A DNA stretch of 37,834 nucleotides. Origin: Planctomycetaceae bacterium. GTDB lineage: Bacteria > Planctomycetota > Planctomycetia > Planctomycetales > Planctomycetaceae. Shown in pieces: positions 16,394 to 24,476 of the stretch (the first letter of the stretch is position 1; every line of letters starts with the position of its first letter). Where the stretch lies: the NCBI GenBank assembly GCA_019636285.1, contig JAHBXV010000051.1, positions 1 through 37,834 on the forward strand, written 5' to 3'. The notes under the pieces are model-generated. The model made no database searches and was not told the origin of the DNA. It saw only the letters and a list, made by a program, of their open reading frames with translations. The position numbers were made by a program, and so were the translations under genes.

Positions 16394-17687
16394 AGTGACG
16401 GCTCTGCCGCGGCACAGAGCGTCATCTCTCTCGGAACGCTGGGCCCGCGGTCTCTTTCTTGGACGACTGGAAAGGATCCGGCATGGCCGCATTCGTCTCG
16501 AGGACCCATTTTCGCAGGAGGAATATGGAGATCCGGACGTGCAGCCAGTCTCCGTGGAAATACACCAACCCCGCTTCTATCGCGACGTCATTCTTGGTGG
16601 TTCGCTGGGCGCCGCCGAGTCTTATCTCTCAGGCGATTGGGACTGCGATGATCTCACTCGTCTGTTCCGAATCATGATTCAGAATGACGACGTCGCGAAG
16701 GGCTGGAATAGCGGACTGGCACGGCTTCAGGGCTGGGGGCAGCGACTGATTCATCGCTGGAACGCAAACAGTCGTCGCGGCAGCCGGCGGAATATTGCCG
16801 CGCACTACGATCTTGGAAACGAATTCTTCCGGCTGATGCTCGACGAATCACTGGCCTATTCCAGCGGCATTTTTCGAAGCTGCGAATCCACGTTGAGCCA
16901 GGCCTCCCTGGAAAAATTCGACCGAGTGTGCCGCAAACTCGATCTGCAGCCATCCGATCATCTGCTGGAGATAGGCACCGGCTGGGGTGGATTCGCCATT
17001 CATGCGGCGAAGAATTATGGCTGTCGAGTCACGACAACAACCATTTCGGCACAGCAGCACGCCGTCGCGAAAGAGCGAATCGCTGTCGAGGGATTAAATG
17101 ACCAGGTTCAATTGCTGCAGCAGGACTATCGCGATTTGCAGGGGCGCTATGACAAGCTCGCCTCGATCGAAATGATTGAAGCGGTGGGGCATCGCTATTT
17201 CGATGCCTTCTTCGGGCAATGCAGCCGCCTGTTGAAACCGGGTGGCACGTGCGTCTTGCAGGCCATTGTGATGCCCGAACAGGGTTACAATGAATACCTG
17301 TCATCGGTCGATTTCATCCAGCGATATGTCTTTCCCGGAGGCTGCCTGCCGACGCTCGGTGCGATGTTGTCGTCGGTTGGTCGGGCGACGGATCTCCGCT
17401 GTGTCCACGTGGAGGAATTCGGTCCTCACTATGCCCGAACCCTGCGGGAATGGAGGCAGCGTTTTCATGGCCGCTCCGCCGAGGTCAATCGGCTGGGATA
17501 CGATGCGCGGTTTCGGCGATTGTGGGATTATTACCTGTCTTACTGCGAGGCGGCCTTTGACGAGCATTACACCGGTGTCGTACAGATCCAGTTCGACAAA
17601 CCCGGCTGTCGACGCGATCCACTGCAATTGACGACAGCAGCAGATCACCTTTTGGATTTTGAGATCCTGGGGAGGCAGCGAATATGA
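16380..17687 (+). CDS. Cyclopropane-fatty-acyl-phospholipid synthase-like methyltransferase (UfaA1-like)
   Basis: A 435-residue SAM-dependent methyltransferase. An N-terminal lipid-binding part (about 1-130) precedes the Rossmann domain. Motifs are AHYDLGNEFFRLMLDESLAYSS (typical of CFA synthases, shown only in part), LLEIGTGWGGFAIHAA as SAM motif I, IEMIEAVGHRYF with the conserved Glu, and DFIQRYVFPGGCLPTL. Where E. coli Cfa has LHTI with a bicarbonate-binding His, this protein has LQAI, so the product may be a methyl(ene)-branched or other methylated chain rather than a cyclopropane. Its length matches mycobacterial UfaA1 (Rv0447c), reported to act in tuberculostearic acid synthesis. It is in an overlapping operon with the flanking genes. 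Confidence 0.88.
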   Translation: MSTPEVTALPRHRASSLSERWARGLFLGRLERIRHGRIRLEDPFSQEEYGDPDVQPVSVEIHQPRFYRDVILGGSLGAAESYLSGDWDCDDLTRLFRIMIQNDDVAKGWNSGLARLQGWGQRLIHRWNANSRRGSRRNIAAHYDLGNEFFRLMLDESLAYSSGIFRSCESTLSQASLEKFDRVCRKLDLQPSDHLLEIGTGWGGFAIHAAKNYGCRVTTTTISAQQHAVAKERIAVEGLNDQVQLLQQDYRDLQGRYDKLASIEMIEAVGHRYFDAFFGQCSRLLKPGGTCVLQAIVMPEQGYNEYLSSVDFIQRYVFPGGCLPTLGAMLSSVGRATDLRCVHVEEFGPHYARTLREWRQRFHGRSAEVNRLGYDARFRRLWDYYLSYCEAAFDEHYTGVVQIQFDKPGCRRDPLQLTTAADHLLDFEILGRQRI

Positions 17688-18724
17688 GCACTCTCGCCTG
17701 GGGGATCGATCTTGCGGAACGTGGATGGGTGCCAGACCTAATCTTGCGTCAAGGCATTCGGCGACTGTGTCGCGAACGTCTGATTGCGGACTCGCAGGCA
17801 GACGATGTGACTCGTGAAAGAGCGCTGCAATCTCTGTTGGCCGACATGACCCATGGCGAAATCGCTCCCGTACCAGACGCCGCCAACCAGCAGCACTACG
17901 AATTGCCTGCTGAGTTCTTTGCGGAAGTGCTCGGGCCGCACCAAAAATACAGTTGCGGCTACTGGAGTCAGGCCGGCACGACCCTTGCGGAAGCAGAGAT
18001 CGCCGCCTTGGAGCTGACGTGCAAGCATGCACGATTAGTGGACGGTCAGCGGATTCTCGAACTGGGCTGTGGCTGGGGTTCCCTTTCAATCTGGATGGCG
18101 GAACGGTTTCCATTCAGCAAGATCACAGCGGTCTCGAATTCGAGGCCCCAGCGGAAGTGGATCGAAGCCCGGGCAGCAAATGCGGGGCTGAAAAACCTCC
18201 GGGTCATCACGGCCGACATGAACGATTTCGGAACAACCGAGCGATTCGACCGAGTCGTGTCTGTTGAAATGTTCGAACACATGCGGAACTACCACCAACT
18301 CCTGGCCCGCATCGCGACGTGGCTGAACCGCGATGGTGCCTTGTTCGTTCATCATTTCTGCCATCGCCATTTGGCCTATCCTTATGAAACGGACGGAGCC
18401 GGAAACTGGATGGGCCGCTATTTCTTCACGGGTGGACTCATGCCCTCCGAAGATCTGCTGTCTCGATTTCCGGATCACTTCACCGTCGCCGAGCGCTGGT
18501 GGTGGTCCGGAGACCACTACCAGAAAACTGCCGAAGCCTGGCTGTCACAGCTCGATGCCCATGAGAGACGCGTGATGCCCATCCTGGCGAGAACCTACGG
18601 GCCAGAGAGTGCCCGCCGATGGTTTCACCGCTGGCGAATGTTCTTCCTCGCTGTCGCCGAGTTCTTCGGCCTCAATGGCGGCCGGGAATGGGGCGTCACT
18701 CACCAGTTGCTCAGGCCGGTTTGA
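17684..18724 (+). CDS. Second cyclopropane-synthase/coclaurine-N-methyltransferase-like SAM methyltransferase
   Basis: A 346-residue protein overlapping the previous gene by four bases. It has the family blocks QHYELPAEFFAEVLGPHQKYS and CGYW, SAM motif I LELGCGWGSLSIWMAERFP, VSVEMFEHMRNY, and a C-terminal region (WWWSGDHYQKTAEAWLSQLD, RRWFHRWRMFFLAVAEFFG). It lacks the N-terminal lipid-binding extension of classical CFA synthases and is closer to the branch that includes plant coclaurine N-methyltransferases and many unassigned bacterial enzymes. It is not a simple duplicate of the upstream gene. A second methylation step on the same lipid is plausible from context; the substrate is unknown. 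Confidence 0.85.
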   Translation: MSTLAWGIDLAERGWVPDLILRQGIRRLCRERLIADSQADDVTRERALQSLLADMTHGEIAPVPDAANQQHYELPAEFFAEVLGPHQKYSCGYWSQAGTTLAEAEIAALELTCKHARLVDGQRILELGCGWGSLSIWMAERFPFSKITAVSNSRPQRKWIEARAANAGLKNLRVITADMNDFGTTERFDRVVSVEMFEHMRNYHQLLARIATWLNRDGALFVHHFCHRHLAYPYETDGAGNWMGRYFFTGGLMPSEDLLSRFPDHFTVAERWWWSGDHYQKTAEAWLSQLDAHERRVMPILARTYGPESARRWFHRWRMFFLAVAEFFGLNGGREWGVTHQLLRPV

Positions 18725-18733
18725 GGCTCAGTA

Positions 18734-19552
18734 ATGTCGGTGACCGCTCTCCTCGCGGAGTCGATGACGATCCTGGCCGCCTCATTCGTGGCTTTGTGGT
18801 TGATGAGTCTTCCATTACGCAACGCGAGCATTGTCGATCCGTTCTGGGGATTCGGCTTCGTGGTCGTCGCGTGGTATAGCTCCCTCCGATCGGCCGCCTT
18901 CGACTGGCGATCGATCCTGCTGGTAGCACTCACGACACTGTGGGGACTGCGGCTGACCGTGCATCTTCTCAGGCGAAACATTGGGAAAGGAGAGGATCGA
19001 CGGTACGCAGCCATGCGCCAGTCCATCGGACCTCAATTCTGGTGGATCAGCTTCTTCTCCGTCTTCCTGCTACAGGCCATCCTGTTATGGGTCATCGCAT
19101 TCCCGTTGCAGATTGCCATTTCGCGAGATGAAGTCACTCGTTTCTCGATCCTTGATGGACTCGGACTCACCTTCTGGGGAATCGGGTTTGCCTTCGAAAC
19201 CATCGGCGACTGGCAGCTCTCCCGGTTCCTTGCCGATCCTCGGAACTCCGGAAAGGTGATGGATCGCGGCCTGTGGCGATACACCCGCCATCCCAATTAC
19301 TTTGGCGACGCCTGCGTCTGGTGGGGACTCTATTTGATAGCCGCGGCCGGCGGGGCGTCCTGGACGGTCTTCAGTCCCATTCTGATGACCTTGATTCTGC
19401 TGCGAGTTTCCGGCGTTTCGTTACTCGAAGGGACGATCGCCGACCGCCGACCCGGCTACGCCGAGTATCAGGCGAAGACCAGTTCCTTTGTCCCGTGGCC
19501 GCCTCGCACTCGCACTGAAGTCTCTCTCTCGGCGAGGGCGAGCGATGTCTGA
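18734..19552 (+). CDS. DUF1295 integral membrane protein (steroid-5-alpha-reductase-like)
   Basis: A 272-residue protein with about six or seven hydrophobic helices. The C-terminal half holds the DUF1295/steroid 5-alpha-reductase signature MDRGLWRYTRHPNYFGD, followed by VWWGLYLIAA and the closing block RPGYAEYQAKTSSFVPWPP. The fold is shared with NAD(P)H-dependent double-bond reductases and isoprenylcysteine methyltransferases; a reductase acting on a lipid double bond is a reasonable guess. It begins nine bases after the methyltransferase stop and ends inside the next gene (8-base overlap). The mycobacterial sigK locus has an equivalent membrane protein (Rv0446c). Confidence 0.87.
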   Translation: MSVTALLAESMTILAASFVALWLMSLPLRNASIVDPFWGFGFVVVAWYSSLRSAAFDWRSILLVALTTLWGLRLTVHLLRRNIGKGEDRRYAAMRQSIGPQFWWISFFSVFLLQAILLWVIAFPLQIAISRDEVTRFSILDGLGLTFWGIGFAFETIGDWQLSRFLADPRNSGKVMDRGLWRYTRHPNYFGDACVWWGLYLIAAAGGASWTVFSPILMTLILLRVSGVSLLEGTIADRRPGYAEYQAKTSSFVPWPPRTRTEVSLSARASDV

Positions 19553-20717
19553 AGAGATTCGGATCGCCATCCTTGCCGCCCTGGATCGACGCGGCCTCAC
19601 GAAAACGGTCTGTCCTTCGGAGATTGCCCGTGAATTGTGGCCGGACGACTGGCAACCTCGCATGGACGACGTGCGGTCGGTTGCATCATCCCTTAAGAAG
19701 TGTGGCCTTCTGGAAATCACGCAGAAGAGTTCAATCGTCGATATCGCAGTCGCATCCGGACCGATTCGTCTGCGGCCGGTGCAGCCGAAGGCGTCGTACC
19801 GCTGGCAGGACATTCGTTTTGGCCTCTGCTGTCAGTTCGCGGCTGCACCCATCCCGTTTCGGACGACCACCGCGACGAGCCTGATGCGGCTTCCGCGCGA
19901 GGGGCAGCTCAGCAAACTCTCAACATTGTGTCTGGCGAATTCCCAGTCGCTCTTCACTGCCCTGCACTTCTGCGCGGACCATCAGATCGGCGCCTTTCGC
20001 ATCAATAGTGCTCTCTTTCCCTGCAAGACGCATCCCGTCGTGGGCTACGAACTCGATGAGTTGCTCGAGTCCGCTGCCATCCGTCGCACGCTGGCGGCCT
20101 GCCGCGAGTTCGCTCGAACCAGGGATATCCGCACGACGTTCCATCCCGATCAGTTTGTCGTGCTGAATTCAACACGCCCGGACGTCGTGGAACGGTCACT
20201 GGAAGATCTGGCGTATCACGCGGAATTAGCCGAACTGGTGGGGGCCGATGTCATCAACATTCACGGCGGCGGAAGCTTTGGCGACAAGCCCGCTGCGATC
20301 AAGGCGTTGATCCGCCAGATCAAGCTCCTTCCGGCATCGATTCGCTCACGACTCACCCTCGAAAACGACGACCGCGTCTTCTCGCCGTCCGATCTGCTGC
20401 CCATCTGTCACGAAACCGGCGTTCCGCTCGTCTACGACGTCCACCACCATCGTTGCTTGAAGGACGAATTGACCATCGAAGCCGCGACCTCCGCGGCTCT
20501 CAAGACGTGGACGCGCGAGCCGCTCTTTCACATTTCCAGCCCGCTGGAGGGTTGGGCCGGCCCCCGTCCGGAACGCCACCACGATCGTATCGACCCGAAC
20601 GACTTCCCGGCCTGCTGGCGCGGAATCTCGATGACCGTGGACATCGAAGCGAAAGCAAAAGAACTCGCTACCGCCACCCTTATTCGACAGTTGAGCACCG
20701 GTTCCAGCCTCAAATAA
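19545..20717 (+). CDS. uvsE: UV-damage endonuclease (UVDE/UvsE type) with N-terminal DUF3253 domain
   Basis: A 390-residue fusion. Residues 1-78 are a DUF3253 winged-helix-like domain (IRIAILAALDRRGLTKTVCP, SEIARELWPDDWQPRMDDVR, ITQKSSIVDI, GPIRLRPVQ). From about residue 88 a UVDE TIM-barrel follows: FGLCCQFAAAPIPFRTTTAT, ALHFCADHQIGAFRINSALF, TFHPDQFVVLNS, INIHGGGSFGDK, LTLENDDRVFSPSDL, VYDVHHHRC, HISSPLEGW and a C-terminal MTVDIEAKAKE. His, Glu and Asp metal ligands of the three-metal site are present. UVDE nicks 5' to cyclobutane dimers and 6-4 photoproducts. ATG 19545 has GAGG upstream; the frame opens earlier at 19488 within the DUF1295 gene. The link to a sigma-controlled lipid operon suggests a light-stress role. 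Confidence 0.92.
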   Translation: MSEEIRIAILAALDRRGLTKTVCPSEIARELWPDDWQPRMDDVRSVASSLKKCGLLEITQKSSIVDIAVASGPIRLRPVQPKASYRWQDIRFGLCCQFAAAPIPFRTTTATSLMRLPREGQLSKLSTLCLANSQSLFTALHFCADHQIGAFRINSALFPCKTHPVVGYELDELLESAAIRRTLAACREFARTRDIRTTFHPDQFVVLNSTRPDVVERSLEDLAYHAELAELVGADVINIHGGGSFGDKPAAIKALIRQIKLLPASIRSRLTLENDDRVFSPSDLLPICHETGVPLVYDVHHHRCLKDELTIEAATSAALKTWTREPLFHISSPLEGWAGPRPERHHDRIDPNDFPACWRGISMTVDIEAKAKELATATLIRQLSTGSSLK

Positions 20718-20747
20718 ATACGAAGCCGCCTTCAATCGGAGTCACCC

Positions 20748-21164
20748 ATGAAATTCCTTATTCCCTTCCTCGCGGTCGCGGCCTTCGTTTTCGTGGCCGA
20801 CTACATCTGGCTCGGAGTCCTGATGAAGGGTTTCTATCAACAGGAAATCGGCTCGCTCATGCGTCGCGACCCGGCGGGCGCGTTTTCGCCGCGACTGCTG
20901 CCGGCCTTTATTGTCTACTTGCTCATCCCGCTGGGGATCATCCTGTTTCCGGCATCCCTGGCGACGAATGGCTCGATCGGATCGGCCCTGCTGTGGGGCG
21001 GAATCTTCGGCTTCGCGGTCTATGGCATCTACGACTTTTCGAACCTCGCTGTCCTCGAAAACTGGAACTGGCGAGTCACCGCCGCGGACGTCATCTGGGG
21101 AACATTCCTGTGCGGCACCTCAACCGTCATTGCCGTATTCACACGAAGGCTATTGACAGCCTGA
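20748..21164 (+). CDS. DUF2177 membrane protein
   Basis: A 138-residue protein with four hydrophobic helices (about 3-25, 48-70, 75-98 and 112-132). Family features are FVADYIWLGVLMKGFY, the conserved GFAVYGIYDFSNLAVL, and a final WGTFLCGTSTVIAV. Function is unknown; DUF2177 proteins recur in proteobacterial clusters with DUF1295, DUF1365 and cyclopropane-synthase-like genes. GGAG lies about 7 bases before the ATG. It starts 30 bases after the UVDE stop, so it is probably the last gene of the operon. Confidence 0.88.
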   Translation: MKFLIPFLAVAAFVFVADYIWLGVLMKGFYQQEIGSLMRRDPAGAFSPRLLPAFIVYLLIPLGIILFPASLATNGSIGSALLWGGIFGFAVYGIYDFSNLAVLENWNWRVTAADVIWGTFLCGTSTVIAVFTRRLLTA

Positions 21165-21249
21165 ACGAGCGATTCCCATTGAGGCGAAGCCAGCATGCCT
21201 TGATGACATATGTCTGCGGGTTCCTCCCCGTGCACAACCCATTTCCGTC

Positions 21250-21727
21250 TCGTGGAGCTCTCGGAGGAAATGGGCATGATCAACTGGGAACACCTGATCG
21301 CCGACGGAGCTTTCTGCCGGGCGAAAAAAGGGGGGGGATTTCGTAGGTCGCGGCCGCGAGGGAATGGGAACCGCGGGCAATGAGAGTGAAGTGAACCATG
21401 TCGAGCGCCTGCTGGAGGTGTCCGTCGTGCCGCTGCCCGATCGGTGTCGACTTCTCTATGACCCGCGCGGCCGATAGCGACCCCGTGCGCGAGCGTTTGG
21501 CAGCCAAGGGCGTGGAACTAACCTGTCCTCATCGCGGCAATCGAGTGAAACCGCGCACGCAGGATGACCGCAAGCTCCGCCGCCGACGGCATCGGTGGAA
21601 GATTGAACCGACCAACGCCTGGCTGCGGGGCTATGGACGCATCGCCCTTCGTAAAGACCGGCTCGGCATCCTGTTCCCCGGATGGACTCAACTTGCCTGC
21701 CTATTGACTATCATCAAATGGTTTTGA
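21250..21727 (+). pseudogene. IS5-family transposase remnant with internal deletion and frameshifts
   Basis: Three pieces of an IS5-type DDE transposase lie in different frames. NWEHLIADGAFCRAKKGG (about 21280-21335) covers the first catalytic Asp. A second piece reading NESEVNHVERLLEVSVVPLP spans about 21380-21440. The third, from about 21465 (RAADSDPVRERLAAKGVELT, then CPHR, RRHRWKIEPTNAWLRGYGR, TQLACLLTIIKWF), holds the final catalytic Glu. The stretch with the second Asp is missing. An A6-G8 homopolymer at about 21324-21337 is a likely frameshift point. The element is dead. Confidence 0.75.
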
Positions 21728-21737
21728 TGCTAGTTCA

Positions 21738-21938
21738 TGGAACGTCAAACGAGAAATGCCGCGGCGGATCAAGAACCGGTTTGATGACGAAGGCATTCAG
21801 TTTGCGTTTCCTCAGCAGGTGCTACATGTGGAGAATGGCACTCTGCCGGTCTCCACAGTGCCCGAAACATGCCCCCTTTCATTCTGCCATAACAAAGCAG
21901 TCCTAGACATCAGCGATGTGAAGGCCGGTAACGCGTAG
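21738..21938 (+). pseudogene. C-terminal fragment of an MscS-like mechanosensitive channel
   Basis: Directly after the transposase remnant the plus strand reads WNVKREMPRRIKNRFDDEGI followed by QFAFPQQVLHVENG, matching the C-terminal end of MscS-family channels (typically VKREVxxxIKxxFDxxGIxIPFPQxxxH). The membrane domains are absent, and the frame runs on to a TAG at 21936-21938, overlapping the 3' end of the P450 gene on the other strand. The rest of the channel was presumably lost in the rearrangement that left the IS5 debris. Confidence 0.65.
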
Positions 21939-23147
21939 CCGACTCACTGGGAGGGCCGGAAGTCGTGTGTAATCTATCGCAAGGTTCTGCTCGGGAACCT
22001 CCCAGCGCACGTTGCCGGCCAGCAGTTCGGCGGTTCGCTCGATCAATGCGGTCGCGATGTCCTCGCCGGGGCAGCGATGCCCGACGGCCGCGTCGCCGGC
22101 TCCTTGTGGCACAAAGTTGAAGGGTGTGACTTGCTCTCGGCCAAAACGATCCGGACGAAATTCCATCGGATCGTGCCAGACAGCGGGATCATGGTTGATG
22201 CCATAGAGGTCGAGCAGTACTCCTCTTCCTCGCGGAAACTCGAATGAGTGCCAGCTGAAGCTCTCTCGAACGCGCGCGGTAAGCGCTGGGAAAAAAGGGT
22301 AAAGCCTGCGGACTTCCTGAGCAAACCGGATTCGCCCCTGAGGATCTGACAGGGTCGACCGATAGGACGGGTTCTGGTGGAGTGCGAGCGCCGCGAATGT
22401 CAGATACACGGACACTGCCACGATCGGGCGAATCACATTCAGGAGTTCCACGGCCGCCGTGCGATCATCCAGCAGATTCCTATTTGGTTCGCGAGATCGG
22501 GCAATGACCTCGGCGGCACACTCGGGAGCGACCTTCCGTTCGCCGGCACGGATTTCACGGATCCAGCGTTTCATCCGTGCCTGGGCATTTTGCCGCGACA
22601 CGCGGGCCAACCAGTGGTTGAAGCCAACTGCGCCGGCCTGATCGAACATAGCGACAATGTCACGCTGCCAGCGGGGAAACGCGGACTCCGGAATTTCAAC
22701 CCCTGCCCATTCTGTCGCGGCCCGGCAGAGTACCGTCTGGAACAGGTCGTACAGGCAGACAGTGGCGATTGCCGGCCGGGCCAGAATTGCCGTCCGCAAG
22801 TGCCGTTCGAACCGTTCGACAAGCGGCTGAACGCGCGGGCCGGTCGTTATGGAGAGGAACATTTGCTTGCGGTGTCGATGCCGTTCCCCATCGAGTCCTT
22901 GAACCCCGCCGAAGCCGAAGAGTGTGGCACGCAGCCGAAACGGGGCCGCCCCCTGACGCTGAAAATGCTGGGGATCGTAAAAAAGAGCGGCCGCTTCCGG
23001 GCCAGTCATGCAGATGACGGGCGCAAGAAGAAATCGCGTCTGGAAAAGCGGCGATCCCAATTCATTGCACGTCCTGCTGATGTAACGATAGGGATCGGAC
23101 ATGAACGGGAGTGTGCTGTCCCAATGCTGGTCGCGGGGGATCTTCAT
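21903..23147 (-). CDS. CYP152-type cytochrome P450 (fatty-acid peroxygenase)
   Basis: A 414-residue P450 of the H2O2-using fatty-acid peroxygenase group (Bacillus P450 BS-beta, OleT). Evidence is the I-helix Arg-Pro (R240-P241 in LLNVIRPIVAVS) that binds the substrate carboxylate in CYP152 enzymes, the heme-Cys loop GHRCPGED with Cys359, and GVQGLDGERHRHRKQMFLS near the N-terminus. The residue equivalent to position 85 of BS-beta/OleT is Gln (Q83), as in the hydroxylase BS-beta and unlike the His of the decarboxylase OleT, predicting hydroxylation rather than alkene formation. It is probably cytosolic and needs no redox partner. GAGG lies 8 bases before the ATG. It follows the catalase-related gene by 92 bases on the same strand. 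Confidence 0.9.
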   Translation of the reverse strand: MKIPRDQHWDSTLPFMSDPYRYISRTCNELGSPLFQTRFLLAPVICMTGPEAAALFYDPQHFQRQGAAPFRLRATLFGFGGVQGLDGERHRHRKQMFLSITTGPRVQPLVERFERHLRTAILARPAIATVCLYDLFQTVLCRAATEWAGVEIPESAFPRWQRDIVAMFDQAGAVGFNHWLARVSRQNAQARMKRWIREIRAGERKVAPECAAEVIARSREPNRNLLDDRTAAVELLNVIRPIVAVSVYLTFAALALHQNPSYRSTLSDPQGRIRFAQEVRRLYPFFPALTARVRESFSWHSFEFPRGRGVLLDLYGINHDPAVWHDPMEFRPDRFGREQVTPFNFVPQGAGDAAVGHRCPGEDIATALIERTAELLAGNVRWEVPEQNLAIDYTRLPALPVSRLRVTGLHIADV

Positions 23148-23239
23148 GAAAGCACCTCGAGGATCGGGCAGAGAACGCGATCAGGCGACACGAGCAGGTT
23201 CAAACCCAGATCAATGCATTTCCGAGCGAAATGCGTGCC

Positions 23240-24370
23240 TCAGGGGCCGTCCTTCCGAAACCTGCATTTTTCGCTGATCGCGGTGGCGGCGATTGTAGAA
23301 CCGGAGCGATTGTTACCTGAAACGGGCCGCTCGCACGCCGCGATGTCCAATTGACGAGCAATGACTGAGGCTCGATACGCTTTCTTTCGGGAACGATTTA
23401 TGCCTCCAAGGGGACGATGCGCCGCGAGGCAGTGCCAGACGTTCCAGGACAGAGAATCGCCACGGTCTGGGTTTCGAGACGCCAGATCCTGCCGCGGTAG
23501 CTCGATGAGAGCGACCGTCCGGAAGGGGGATTCGGATTCCGGCCACTCGCGAGTTGCATCCTCAATCGCCATCGTGATCGTCGACGCCCGCAACTGGACC
23601 TGAAAATCAAGCACCAGGGATCGACGGGCAAGCGTTCGCTCCAGGGCGAGCCGCATGGCATTCGGCTGCCAGAGTGCTTCGGGCAGATAGCCCTGATTTG
23701 AGCCGACGGGGGGCCGCACCCGATACTTCACGACGAACTCACCGTAGCGAAACGGCGTCATGCTGTAGTAGGTATACGCGGCCGGATGTCTCGGAAACTG
23801 GGTCGCGACGTCGAAGACCGACGAAATTTCTCGCCACGGCCAGCGCAACGGATTGAGCGATAGGCCGGAGAAGAGCTGCGGGACCGCAGCAAGGCCCTGC
23901 CCCAACTCCAGGCGCACCTTTTGCAGCCGCAGATAGTCCGCGACATCGCTTGCCAGGAAGACAGGATGATTGACCATCACGAAATCCTGACTTCCGATCG
24001 ATTCATTTTCCGGGAGAAATTCCCCGGACACCCCGCGAACTTGAATCGCCAGGCCGCGACCATCCGGCAGACCATCGGCCTGAGCGATCGGGCTGGCATT
24101 CGAAAAGCGAATGGATGCGGCATACGATCGCGGCTCGGCGAATAGACCCTGCGCCAATTCGCGCGGCAGCTTCGGTAGAACCTGAAAGACAGCTTCGGCG
24201 CAACCATGAGACTTGACGTGCACGTCACGAAGTTTTTTGCCGTACCTGCGAAATTTCTGCTGAATGAGCGCCTGAATCGTTTCCACTGTCTCCGCGATGT
24301 GCTGACCCTCATCGGCAGGAACCGTCTCTACGTCGTCAGCGTAAGGAATGTAGGCTGTCGTCATTGACAT
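23240..24370 (-). CDS. Catalase-related hemoprotein (mini-catalase family)
   Basis: A 376-residue protein of the short catalase-like family. The distal heme side is visible as VHVKSHGCAEAVFQVLP with His51, and QDFVMVNHPVFLASD with the Asn; RFSNASPIAQADGLPDGRGL is also typical. A candidate proximal ligand is Y332 in RKKAY, fitting the catalase Arg-x-x-x-Tyr pattern. Typical monofunctional catalases are about 480 residues or longer. Relatives of this shorter type have been described as organic peroxidases or as fatty-acid hydroperoxide enzymes (allene oxide synthase-like). Together with a peroxide-using P450 downstream it may handle lipid peroxides or tune H2O2. Divergent from the hydrolase gene at 24477. 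Confidence 0.85.
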   Translation of the reverse strand: MSMTTAYIPYADDVETVPADEGQHIAETVETIQALIQQKFRRYGKKLRDVHVKSHGCAEAVFQVLPKLPRELAQGLFAEPRSYAASIRFSNASPIAQADGLPDGRGLAIQVRGVSGEFLPENESIGSQDFVMVNHPVFLASDVADYLRLQKVRLELGQGLAAVPQLFSGLSLNPLRWPWREISSVFDVATQFPRHPAAYTYYSMTPFRYGEFVVKYRVRPPVGSNQGYLPEALWQPNAMRLALERTLARRSLVLDFQVQLRASTITMAIEDATREWPESESPFRTVALIELPRQDLASRNPDRGDSLSWNVWHCLAAHRPLGGINRSRKKAYRASVIARQLDIAACERPVSGNNRSGSTIAATAISEKCRFRKDGP

Positions 24371-24476
24371 TGTACGGCGACTCCCCGGAAAAGATTCAGC
24401 AAGCCCTCAAGCCAAGCTGGCATGACAATTGCCGAACGCATGGAACGCAAACTCAACTGTCTATAAAGGATTCGCC

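Noticed and set aside
22377-23354. Plus-strand frame opposite the P450 gene
   Set aside because: Antisense to a P450 with intact catalytic motifs; the peptide has no recognisable domain.
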